This document shows positions 29,872-36,911 of a stretch of 36,911 bases of DNA, piece by piece. How positions within the stretch are numbered: the first letter of the stretch is position 1; every line of letters begins with the position of its first letter. The notes below the pieces were generated by a model. It was not told the DNA's origin. It saw only the letters and a program-made list of their open reading frames with translations, and made no database searches. The translations under genes and the position numbers were made by a program. Source of the DNA: a virus; the IMG/VR virus record IMGVR_UViG_3300036766_000768, positions 1-36,911 of that record. One strand, 5' to 3'.

Positions 29872-30354
29872 ATGCCAAGACCACGAAGAAAAGAAGAACA
29901 AGTCGTTAAAGAAGTTATCTCTACAATGGTGAAAAAAGATGAGCCAGTCGATATCGAAGATATGCCGTTGAATTCACTAGGCGATTACATGCGCTATAAC
30001 AAGAGAGCGCGCGAGCTAAACAAGAAACTCAAGATCCTACGCTACCTCATCAAGCAATGCCCAGTGGAACTACATCCTATGGAGCGCGTTGTATTTGGGC
30101 GCAACGATCAGCCAACGAATCCACTCCCTGTCTTCATCTCCGATGACATGATTCACTTTGATCGAACAGCGCCAAGAGATAGACTAATTCCTGGGCAAAC
30201 CTATGATCTCCCTCGCTATGTTGTCAGTTATTTAGCAGGAAAAGGAACTCCGGTTTGGAAGTGGTACGATAACCCAGATGGGTCTAGAGAGACACGAAGA
30301 GAATCTATGACTCCTCGCTTCTCATTAAGAACAATCTACAAAGATGAGCAGTAA
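29872..30354 (+). CDS. Hypothetical neck-region protein
   Basis: This 160-aa protein has a basic start (MPRPRRKEEQVVKEV), a helical middle (YNKRARELNKKLKILRYLIK) and a C-terminal half with Pro, Arg and aromatics (DRLIPGQTYDLPRYVVSYL). It is placed before the gp4-like gene. It probably takes part in head completion; no family is named. Confidence 0.75.
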   Translation: MPRPRRKEEQVVKEVISTMVKKDEPVDIEDMPLNSLGDYMRYNKRARELNKKLKILRYLIKQCPVELHPMERVVFGRNDQPTNPLPVFISDDMIHFDRTAPRDRLIPGQTYDLPRYVVSYLAGKGTPVWKWYDNPDGSRETRRESMTPRFSLRTIYKDEQ

Positions 30355-31048
30355 CATGGCACAATTTGTCTCAGATGTACTCCAAACGATGCGCCTAGCA
30401 ATTGGCCGGAGAAATGAAAATGATCCCGACTCGAATGACTCCACACTTTTCCGATATATTCAGGATTTCATTACCCTCACTATGTCAGACGATGTGAAGC
30501 TCTTTGAGCAATTCGGTACATTAGAATTCACCATCGATGAGACAAATACAACCGGCGTCTACACCTTCAATGAAGTGGGCGCCACTTCTAACTTTACCAA
30601 CATCTCTCAGGAAGCGTTTATCTCTCTCCTGAATCCCCCCAATGGGTCTATCTCATGGAATCAGCTCTGGATCATCCAAGACCCAGGATTGTTCTATGGA
30701 GAGTGGGGGATAAATAACACAGACGTGCTTATCCCTGGCTACCCTACTGAAATGCTATACTACGGGAACGAAATGGTCTTTAGAACCATTCCTAATACCT
30801 CGTACCTTGTAAATATTTACGGGTACAAGATTAATCCTGCGTTTGCAGAAACGGGCGATCCTGAGCTTCCTTTCGATTATTGGATGCGTTACCTCGCCTA
30901 TGGCGCAGCCATGAACTACGCTAGAGATTATCGATTTGAAGCGGATAAACTGGCATTGCTTAAGGATGGATTTTCCCATGAGAGGAAGCAATTGCTTACT
31001 CGGACGCATAATGCTGTAAAACAGCAAAGAGCAGCACCCCACTTTTAG
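30344..31048 (+). CDS. P22 gp4-like head-tail adaptor
   Basis: The protein is 234 aa from ATG 30344, or 230 aa from ATG 30356, which lies one base after the preceding stop and has GAG at better distance. The helical N-terminus, LWIIQDPGLFYGEWG middle and helical end (DYWMRYLAYGAAMNYARDYRF, here shown in part) agree with the tail accessory factor gp4 of P22-like phages, which plugs the portal after packaging. The order portal, scaffold, capsid, gp4-like, gp10-like matches P22. The protein is longer than P22 gp4 (166 aa). Confidence 0.75.
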   Translation: MSSNMAQFVSDVLQTMRLAIGRRNENDPDSNDSTLFRYIQDFITLTMSDDVKLFEQFGTLEFTIDETNTTGVYTFNEVGATSNFTNISQEAFISLLNPPNGSISWNQLWIIQDPGLFYGEWGINNTDVLIPGYPTEMLYYGNEMVFRTIPNTSYLVNIYGYKINPAFAETGDPELPFDYWMRYLAYGAAMNYARDYRFEADKLALLKDGFSHERKQLLTRTHNAVKQQRAAPHF

Positions 31049-31056
31049 GAGAAAAT

Positions 31057-31194
31057 ATGCCATTCAAAAGTAAGAAACAGAGAGCTTATCTCTTCTCCCA
31101 AAAGCCAGAGATAGCCAAGGAATTTGCAGAACATACGCCAAAGGGAGCTAAACTCCCATTGAAAGTGAAGAAAAAGAAAGGAAAAAAGAAATGA
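31057..31194 (+). CDS. Lys-rich 45-aa protein
   Basis: ATG 31057 follows TAGGAGAAAAT; the stop overlaps the next ATG by ATGA. The sequence begins MPFKSKKQRAYLFSQKPE and ends in an almost pure Lys tail. The pattern FKSKKQRAYL is common among short phage and bacterial proteins. It is likely to bind DNA or acidic virion surfaces. Confidence 0.7.
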   Translation: MPFKSKKQRAYLFSQKPEIAKEFAEHTPKGAKLPLKVKKKKGKKK

Positions 31195-31430
31195 AAAAGT
31201 TCAAAGAAAAGATGCCCCCATCTAAGAAATTGGTCAAGAAAGGTGGCAAACAAGTAGCTGGTAGAAAGTATTCCGAAGTCAAAGAGGAATATGATGACAA
31301 GATCGGGGATGAGGATAACCATCCATCTCGTAAACCTGCGGATATCTCTGGCGCGCTTCGCCGTGCGAAAGAGGGATATTCTAAGAAACCACGCGTAAAG
31401 CCTGACAAGATGAAGGGCAAAGGTAAATAA
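31191..31430 (+). CDS. Lys-rich small protein
   Basis: This 79-aa protein is basic at both ends (KKFKEKMPPSKKLVKKGGKQ and KPDKMKGKGK) with an acidic middle (EEYDDKIGDEDN). It is coupled by ATGA to the gene before. Together with 31057-31194 it forms a pair of very basic proteins in the neck module, perhaps packaged with DNA. Confidence 0.7.
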   Translation: MKKFKEKMPPSKKLVKKGGKQVAGRKYSEVKEEYDDKIGDEDNHPSRKPADISGALRRAKEGYSKKPRVKPDKMKGKGK

Positions 31431-31432
31431 TC

Positions 31433-32050
31433 ATGGTGTGGACTTCCGTGAGCCCTGATGGGACAAAATCGGTAAAACAAAATACCGCTCCGATGGCAGC
31501 GAATACTGTCTATACGGAAACCAACATGAACAGGGATCACTTCTGGAATATTGGAACCGATGAGGATGGTCGTCATAAAGCTGTCAATATGGAGAATTTC
31601 GCTGATACAGCGATAGGCGCTCCGGCTGATTCTCCGATAGCCACAGGAATGGATGGAGTGATGTATCTCAAGACAGTCGCCGGAACTGTGCAGGGATTCT
31701 ACCGTAATGCAGCAGGAATTTATCAATTTATCCCTGCTTTTTTAACAGGAACCGCAGCTCTAACAACAGCAGGATTTACCAATATAGTCGCAGTGCCTAA
31801 CAATACATACGGGCACATATTCATTTGGAGACAGGGGAACAATAAAGATGTTTCTTCAGGCTCTTTCATAGCTCAAAGCAGCGTTTGCCAGGCTATCTCA
31901 TCACTAACCCTATTTGATAGTAGTGCAACACCTAAGATGGCTGTACTTTATGGCAATGGAACGAATGCTAGTGGTCTTAATCTAAGAGGCAAGGTAAATG
32001 ATGGATCTAACGGAACATATGAGTATCGCATCATGTATTGGGGCATGTAA
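31433..32050 (+). CDS. Virion structural protein of the neck/tail
   Basis: This 205-aa protein has an N-terminal region about assembly (TVYTETNMNRDHFWNIGTDE) and a beta-rich remainder with Gly/Thr/Asn (AVLYGNGTNASGLNL). The stop overlaps the next ATG (TAATG). It may be a tail-needle or plug subunit; this is inferred from its position ahead of the gp10-like gene. Confidence 0.75.
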   Translation: MVWTSVSPDGTKSVKQNTAPMAANTVYTETNMNRDHFWNIGTDEDGRHKAVNMENFADTAIGAPADSPIATGMDGVMYLKTVAGTVQGFYRNAAGIYQFIPAFLTGTAALTTAGFTNIVAVPNNTYGHIFIWRQGNNKDVSSGSFIAQSSVCQAISSLTLFDSSATPKMAVLYGNGTNASGLNLRGKVNDGSNGTYEYRIMYWGM

Positions 32051-33903
32051 TGGATGTCTATGAAGTCGCTGGGTATAGCACAGGTGTAGATAGAGCGGGA
32101 GTTAATTTTCTCGATCCAAAGGATGCTTTTGAAATACTGCGTAATGGCTTCATATATCGCCAGGTTCTTCAATCTAGACTAGGTTTCTCTCAGTTCGCCG
32201 ACCGTCTTGATGACGGCTCTAGAGTAATGGGGATCTTTGAAAATGTTCTCCCTGATAGCACGAAAGATCTCTTGGTCATCAGCAAAGAATTCCTCTATAA
32301 ATACAATGCGGGCACGAACCAATTTGATCAGATTCCAATGGCTGGATCAGCTCCGGTTGGCGGATTTGGGATCGTTAGCAATGAGGATTATGTTTCAGGT
32401 ACAACCTATCTCACCAAGACAGGCTCACAAAGATTTGTCTTCACTGGGAAAGGAATGAGCGATGTTTATTTTTACAATGGAGTGAATATTCAGAGTTTTA
32501 CCTTAGACAATCCGGACTTCCAACAACCAGCAGCCTCTATTGGAAATTTAATCAAAGCAACCAATGTGATCTGGTTTGGCGAACGCCTTAACTTCTTTAT
32601 CCCTGTCACTACAGTGGCTACCTACAATCAAGGTGTTCTTTACTCAGGCATCCGCGATGCCGCAGGAAATGGCGATAAGTTCAACGTGCCAGGCTCAGGG
32701 ATGATTCAATGCGATACCTACGAACTCATGAAAGGCGCATTAATTCTTGGCGATATCGCCATCATGAACTTTCAGAGATCAAATTGGGCTCTTGAGAAGA
32801 CCAGAGATGCCTTTAATCCCTACTTTGTCCGAAAGATACCCTCAGTTTTAGGCACAGATGCAGGTTTCTCTGCTGTCTCTTGGAACTATGAGGTTAAATC
32901 CGCGGGAAAAACTGGTCTAATCACAACTGATGGTCGTCAATCTCTCCGATTCGACAATAAAGTGCCTTATCTCACCTCGGACAACATCGATCAAGGCGAA
33001 TTTGAGCTAACTTATGGCGGATTCGATAGGATCAATGGCCAATTCCTCTTCGCCTACAGAGATACAGAATCAAATCTATCCACAGTTACCCAGGATAAGG
33101 TTTTGGTCTACAACTACGAAGAAAGCACCTTTGCTATTAACGACCAGCGCTTCAGTGTCTTTGGTCAAACAGATCAAGGGCAAGACTTAGTATGGAACGA
33201 TATCGATGAAACACAAAATCCTTCTTGGGCTCGCATGGATGAGACTGAAGAGGTATGGAATAAGATCGGCATCGAAGCCTCAGTTCAAAAGACACTTGCC
33301 GGAGATGATCTTGGATTTGTTTATCAGATTAACACAGATTACGACGATTATTTCGTAGAGATCACCAATATAACTCAAGCAGGCAGTGCAGTCGTTACAG
33401 TAGACCCTTCCGCCTTTCAGATAGGTGATCGAGTCATCTTCGTTAACGTCGATGGGATGACCGAAATTAACAGCATGATAGGGACAATCACCGCAGCAGC
33501 CTTAACAAGCATCACAGTGAATATTGACAGCACTTTTTTCACTGCCTACACAACTGGTGGAACTGTTTCCAAACTGATTGACTTTGAGGCAGAGATGAGT
33601 CCATTCAATCCGTATCGAGCAGAAGGAAGAAAGTGTTATATCTCGCACATAGAGTTCTTGCTCAATACCAATGGGGGAGATTGCTTTGTTGATATTTATG
33701 AGGATGAGGAAGAGGTTCCATTTAAGACAGCTCTTCTAGTTTCTGCAAGCACTACCATAAAAGCCAGAGAATGGATTACAGTCGTGGTAGACCAGGAATC
33801 GAACTTCTTGACAGTAGTCATGAGAAATGAGAGCGCAGGATTCCAGACCCTCATCACATCGATTAGGTTTCATTGCAGTAGAGGAGCCTTTACAAGCTCA
33901 TAA
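32050..33903 (+). CDS. P22 gp10-like tail hub protein with an inserted FCCH-like module
   Basis: ATG 32050 gives 617 aa and overlaps the previous stop. The N-terminal 430 residues form a beta-propeller-like sequence (LGFSQFADRLDDGSRVMGIF, VPYLTSDNIDQGEFELTYGG) as in the gp10 tail accessory factors of P22-like phages. Around 33350-33575 lies the same module found in 28676 and 29539 (NIDSTFFTAYTTGGTV). A C-terminal beta domain follows. P22 gp10 has 472 aa, so the extra length is largely the added module and C-terminal domain. It would form the hub that carries fibres. Confidence 0.75.
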   Translation: MDVYEVAGYSTGVDRAGVNFLDPKDAFEILRNGFIYRQVLQSRLGFSQFADRLDDGSRVMGIFENVLPDSTKDLLVISKEFLYKYNAGTNQFDQIPMAGSAPVGGFGIVSNEDYVSGTTYLTKTGSQRFVFTGKGMSDVYFYNGVNIQSFTLDNPDFQQPAASIGNLIKATNVIWFGERLNFFIPVTTVATYNQGVLYSGIRDAAGNGDKFNVPGSGMIQCDTYELMKGALILGDIAIMNFQRSNWALEKTRDAFNPYFVRKIPSVLGTDAGFSAVSWNYEVKSAGKTGLITTDGRQSLRFDNKVPYLTSDNIDQGEFELTYGGFDRINGQFLFAYRDTESNLSTVTQDKVLVYNYEESTFAINDQRFSVFGQTDQGQDLVWNDIDETQNPSWARMDETEEVWNKIGIEASVQKTLAGDDLGFVYQINTDYDDYFVEITNITQAGSAVVTVDPSAFQIGDRVIFVNVDGMTEINSMIGTITAAALTSITVNIDSTFFTAYTTGGTVSKLIDFEAEMSPFNPYRAEGRKCYISHIEFLLNTNGGDCFVDIYEDEEEVPFKTALLVSASTTIKAREWITVVVDQESNFLTVVMRNESAGFQTLITSIRFHCSRGAFTSS

Positions 33904-33912
33904 GGAAAATAC

Positions 33913-34179
33913 ATGGCAAGAGTCCCAGAGTACTATAATGTAGGAGATCGATCAGATATGACAGTGGAGCGCTTGCTCGTCATAGTAGAGGATCTTTATA
34001 GGCAACTAGCTGTAGCTTTGAATCAGAAGACAGATTTAGTGCAAAGAACGACAGACGGGCTGACTACTGATGTGTTTTTATCACAGGGAACTTTCAATAT
34101 AAATTTAAATACCAATAAGGTAGAGATGCTCACGAATCATACCTCATCAACTTCCGTGACGTGGACAACTTTGAGTTAA
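33913..34179 (+). CDS. Small virion protein after the hub
   Basis: This 88-aa protein has a helical N-terminal half (DMTVERLLVIVEDLYRQLAVAL) and a Thr/Asn-rich beta C-terminal half. AAGGAAAA precedes the ATG. A trimeric needle-like subunit would have such a helix-then-beta layout, but it is short for one. The role is inferred from position. Confidence 0.7.
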   Translation: MARVPEYYNVGDRSDMTVERLLVIVEDLYRQLAVALNQKTDLVQRTTDGLTTDVFLSQGTFNINLNTNKVEMLTNHTSSTSVTWTTLS

Positions 34180-34188
34180 GGAGAAATC

Positions 34189-34839
34189 ATGGCATCAATA
34201 CTACCCTTTTTAGGCCCAATCATTTCAGGAGGGGCAGCCGCTCTTGGTGGACTCTTTGGTAAGAAAGAAAACCAGGAAACAAAGACTCAGAAAAAGCAAA
34301 GAGAACTTGTAGATCAACTCATTGGATCCCTGAATGGCCAAGGGCCATATGCGAGCCTTTTCAATGCAAATCCAGAGGACTTTGAAAGGTCTTTTGCTGG
34401 CCCTGCACGCGCTCGATTCAAAAACCAGACTGCACCCCAGATTCAGCAGAGTTACATCGCTGGAGGGCAACAGAGAAGCACTGGCTTAGAAGATACGCTT
34501 GCGCGTGCGGGTGTAGATATGGAGCAACTCTTAAACGAGCACTACCAAAACTATCAGCAGGGCGCGCAAAATCGATCAGCCAATGCAATTGGCAACATTC
34601 TAGGTCAAGGAGCTGGGGCTCCAAATGCCCAATCTGGTGCAAATGCCGCTACACAAGGACTGGGTGGATATCTCTCAGGTCAAGGTTTTGGGAGTGACCT
34701 AGAAGGCATCTTATCTTCTTTTGGACAGCCTAAAAAACCTCCAGGCGCAGATTCACTGATTGATACATTTGCTCCTCCTAGAAAAGGATTTGAGCGAGAT
34801 CAAGCGACCTATAATCCCTACACCGGAGTACAGCAATGA
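34189..34839 (+). CDS. Putative ejection protein, Gly/Gln-rich
   Basis: This is a 216-aa protein. The N-terminus (ILPFLGPIISGGAAALGGLFG) is a short hydrophobic Gly-rich segment, common in small ejection proteins that enter the host envelope. Gln/Asn/Ala-rich helices follow, and a Pro-rich end. It is the first of three genes before the fibre region, as gp7, gp20 and gp16 are in P22. It overlaps the next gene by ATGA. Confidence 0.7.
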   Translation: MASILPFLGPIISGGAAALGGLFGKKENQETKTQKKQRELVDQLIGSLNGQGPYASLFNANPEDFERSFAGPARARFKNQTAPQIQQSYIAGGQQRSTGLEDTLARAGVDMEQLLNEHYQNYQQGAQNRSANAIGNILGQGAGAPNAQSGANAATQGLGGYLSGQGFGSDLEGILSSFGQPKKPPGADSLIDTFAPPRKGFERDQATYNPYTGVQQ

Positions 34840-35582
34840 CAACGCCAAGCCCTTTTGAAATAGGCCAAGCAGTTGGATCTAATGTAAGTGGAGCTTTTCG
34901 AGGTGCTAGAGATCGAAGCGCTATCGATGAGATATTGGAGCAAGCTAACTCGTCTGGTGACCCTCAAGCAGTTAATGACGCTATGGGCCAGATCTTGCAT
35001 AGGGTATCGCCTGAACGCCAGCAGCAAGCTATGCAAGTGCTTCAGATGAAGCAGCAGCAATTAGCCCAGCAGCGACAGGCTAAAGCTTACCAAGAGCAGG
35101 GGTTGAATCCTGACCTTCCTGAGGGTATTAATAAAGAAATCCTCAGAGGCAAAGGTGACGTTAATAAAAAACAAGAAGGCACTGAACAGGTGCGTGGCGC
35201 ATTTAATCGTGCGCAAGAGATTCTTGAATCGGGCGCGACTGGTTTTAGCGCTGGTATTGCAACACCTCAAGGAAGAGAACTTCGATCAGAACTTGATACT
35301 TTGAGTGAAGTTTTTATCAGTCACCTCATACCCCTTCTAAATCCAAGAGGTGCTATTTCTAAAGAACGCTTCAATTATATAAAAGGACTTGTTCCTAACT
35401 CTACGGATACAGATGCTAAAATCAAAGGAAAGTTGAAAGCCCTAAAAGATATTTTTAAATTAGAAGGTGAAGCAGGAAAGGATATTAAAAAAGCTACTCG
35501 TGAGATGAAAGATGCTCAAGGAAATGTCTATGATATCCCAGACGAACTGTACGAAAAAGCCGTTTCACAAGGACTAAAATAG
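34836..35582 (+). CDS. Putative ejection protein, helical
   Basis: This 248-aa protein is nearly all helical, with a Gln-rich segment (ERQQQAMQVLQMKQQQLAQQ) and a C-terminal domain (GKDIKKATREMKDAQGNVYD). The C-terminal part from ATGFSAGIATPQGRELRSEL recalls segments seen in phage internal virion proteins. It is coupled by ATGA to the gene before and 1 base from the next. It probably leaves the capsid with DNA. Confidence 0.7.
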   Translation: MTTPSPFEIGQAVGSNVSGAFRGARDRSAIDEILEQANSSGDPQAVNDAMGQILHRVSPERQQQAMQVLQMKQQQLAQQRQAKAYQEQGLNPDLPEGINKEILRGKGDVNKKQEGTEQVRGAFNRAQEILESGATGFSAGIATPQGRELRSELDTLSEVFISHLIPLLNPRGAISKERFNYIKGLVPNSTDTDAKIKGKLKALKDIFKLEGEAGKDIKKATREMKDAQGNVYDIPDELYEKAVSQGLK

Positions 35583-35583
35583 C

Positions 35584-36911
35584 ATGAGCGCGCAAACTGA
35601 TTTTTCTCAATTTCTTAGAAAGAAACCAACGCAAGAAACTCAATCTGATTCTCTTTCAGAATTTGCTCAATTCAAAAGAAAAGAAAAACAGCCAGAACGG
35701 GGCGCATATGAAACTTTAGTAGAAAGGCCAGGACAAATTATCGGTCAATCAGCTGTTGCAGGATTAAGGGCATTGCCTCGTACTGCATACGATTTACTCA
35801 AGACGGGAGTATCAGCGCTTGGTGGAGATATTTCAAAATTAGAAGAATCGGAAAAAAACGCTCCAGATTTGCTCAAAAAAGCAGCTTCTATTTTGACGCC
35901 ATCCTATGAAGAAGTGAGAAAAGGGCAGAAAGATAAAAAGACTTACTTTGATAAAAAGAAATCGCTCGCTCAACCAGAAGGTGCAATCGAGAGAGGATTA
36001 GAGAAGTTTGGCAGATTCGTAGGAGAAGCTCCGGCATTTGGTGGAATAGGCGGTGCTCGAGGCTTGGCTTCCTTAGGTGGTCTTGCAGCAGGCGTTCAAT
36101 TTGGTGAAGAGAGCGAGTTAGGGCCAATTGGTCAGCTTGTTACTGGCGCAGTAGGAGCTTTGACGCCTGGAGGCGTCAAAGGTGCGGTCAAAGCAATTGC
36201 GTCTCCAAAGAAAACATTAGCTAAAGGCGCAGCAATGGCTGCAAAGTTTTCGGCAAAAGAAGCTCTTGATCTCCAAAAACAGATCATAAAAGATGCGCGG
36301 GAATCTGGAGTTCAGCTTGATTTGGGATCTCTCACAAATAATAAGATAATTCAAGGCATTCAAACAAAACTCGGGGCTTCCAGTTTGACGGGAAGTTCTC
36401 TAGAAAACTTGAAAAAGCAACTTTCAGAACAGGTTGTTGGAGAGTACAAACGCCTTTCAGAAGGATTAGGAAAAGCGCAGTTTGAGACTGTTCACGAAGC
36501 AGGAAGCGTTCTAAAGGATGCAATTACTGCGGAAAGAGACTTTAGCAAACGAGAATATGCCAATATCTACAATTCAGCTAAAAAGAGACTCACAGATGCC
36601 TCTGTAGTTTATCCTGACCGCGTGATTTCTACAATCGAACGCCTTGAATCCGAAATGAAGCCTGGCAGTTTGAAAGGTACAGAGCAAAAGGCGGTTTTAC
36701 AATTTATTGAAGACCTGAAGAAAGATGTGATGACGCCAGAAGGTCATATAAAGGGCGCTAAGGTCAAAGATTTGATCAATGATAAGGTCGCCATTCATGA
36801 TATCGTTGACTATGAGATAGAAGGCGGAACTAAACAGCTTCTTAAAACTTTGGCCAAGGAAATTGATGATACCATTCAACAGTATGGTCGGGCAGATGCT
36901 CAATTTGCTAA
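35584..36911 (+). CDS. Large putative DNA-ejection protein, N-terminal part of the gene crossing the junction
   Basis: ATG 35584 opens a frame that stays open to the end of the window and continues in frame at base 1, ending at 825; the whole protein has 676 aa. The N-terminal 60 residues are polar. Residues about 145-210 are Gly/Ala-rich with hydrophobic stretches (FGGIGGARGLASLGGLAAG), able to insert in a membrane. The remainder is long amphipathic helices (SLENLKKQLSEQVVGEYKRL). This matches the general plan of large internal ejection proteins that help DNA cross the envelope. No lytic transglycosylase motif is seen. Confidence 0.8.
   Translation, partial: MSAQTDFSQFLRKKPTQETQSDSLSEFAQFKRKEKQPERGAYETLVERPGQIIGQSAVAGLRALPRTAYDLLKTGVSALGGDISKLEESEKNAPDLLKKAASILTPSYEEVRKGQKDKKTYFDKKKSLAQPEGAIERGLEKFGRFVGEAPAFGGIGGARGLASLGGLAAGVQFGEESELGPIGQLVTGAVGALTPGGVKGAVKAIASPKKTLAKGAAMAAKFSAKEALDLQKQIIKDARESGVQLDLGSLTNNKIIQGIQTKLGASSLTGSSLENLKKQLSEQVVGEYKRLSEGLGKAQFETVHEAGSVLKDAITAERDFSKREYANIYNSAKKRLTDASVVYPDRVISTIERLESEMKPGSLKGTEQKAVLQFIEDLKKDVMTPEGHIKGAKVKDLINDKVAIHDIVDYEIEGGTKQLLKTLAKEIDDTIQQYGRADAQFA
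36790..36911. repeat. Terminal direct repeat, right copy (circular overlap)
   Basis: These bases are identical to 1-122. The ejection-protein reading frame passes through both copies in the same phase. When the circle is closed, one copy should be removed. Confidence 0.95.

Noticed and set aside
1-36911. CRISPR array, integrase, transposase or attachment site
   Set aside because: I saw no regularly spaced direct repeats, no tyrosine or serine recombinase motif and no IS-type gene in any reading frame I examined.

Overview
The window is the complete genome of a tailed bacteriophage, about 36.8 kb and moderate in GC, assembled as a circle. Its last 122 bases repeat its first 122 exactly, so the unit is 36,789 bp and one gene (a 676-residue putative DNA-ejection protein) runs across the join. 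The gene set points to a P22-like podovirus plan: overlapping terminase subunits, a long P22-type portal with a helical C-terminal barrel, a scaffold, an N4-gp56-type major capsid protein, P22 gp4-like and gp10-like neck or hub proteins, three candidate ejection proteins and a set of repetitive fibres. I see no integrase and no tRNA. The host cannot be named from the sequence.

Layout on the circle. (1) 803-2583, leftward: eight small genes, several of them membrane or secreted, headed by a ribbon-helix-helix (Arc/Mnt-type) gene. The cassette lies between the ejection-protein gene and the fibre genes, the position of immI and sieA in phage P22. (2) 2687-9571, rightward: fibre and tail-surface module, including an 810-aa repeat fibre and a protein combining a beta-helix with a C1q-like domain. 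(3) 9823-12924, leftward: recombination module with an SSB-like protein and a YqaJ-type exonuclease, a free-standing HNH endonuclease between them and small zinc-binding proteins downstream. It is controlled from a divergent region shared with a Cro/CI-like HTH gene at 13027. (4) 13876-15981, leftward: ten very small, overlapping genes, including a RusA-like resolvase, zinc-ribbon proteins and a pair of paralogues. A structured leader ends in an intrinsic terminator just before the first gene. (5) 16254-19573, rightward: replication module with a putative winged-helix initiator and a DnaB helicase. (6) 19583-21082, leftward: seven more small genes from one strong promoter. (7) 21223-36911 and on through 1-825, rightward: packaging, head, neck and ejection genes.

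The clearest unusual feature is a 393-nt group I intron inside the major capsid gene (27875-28267). Exons, splice sites, P1 with its U.G pair, P10, P6, P7, P8 and P9 can all be read directly, and joining the exons restores one 310-aa capsid protein. The intron has no endonuclease of its own, while a stand-alone HNH gene lies elsewhere in the genome. Other points of interest are a structured intergenic element present twice (near 9554 and 16107), the attenuator-like leader before 15981, the P22 immI-like cassette, a beta-rich domain shared by three virion proteins, and the absence of a recognisable endolysin.
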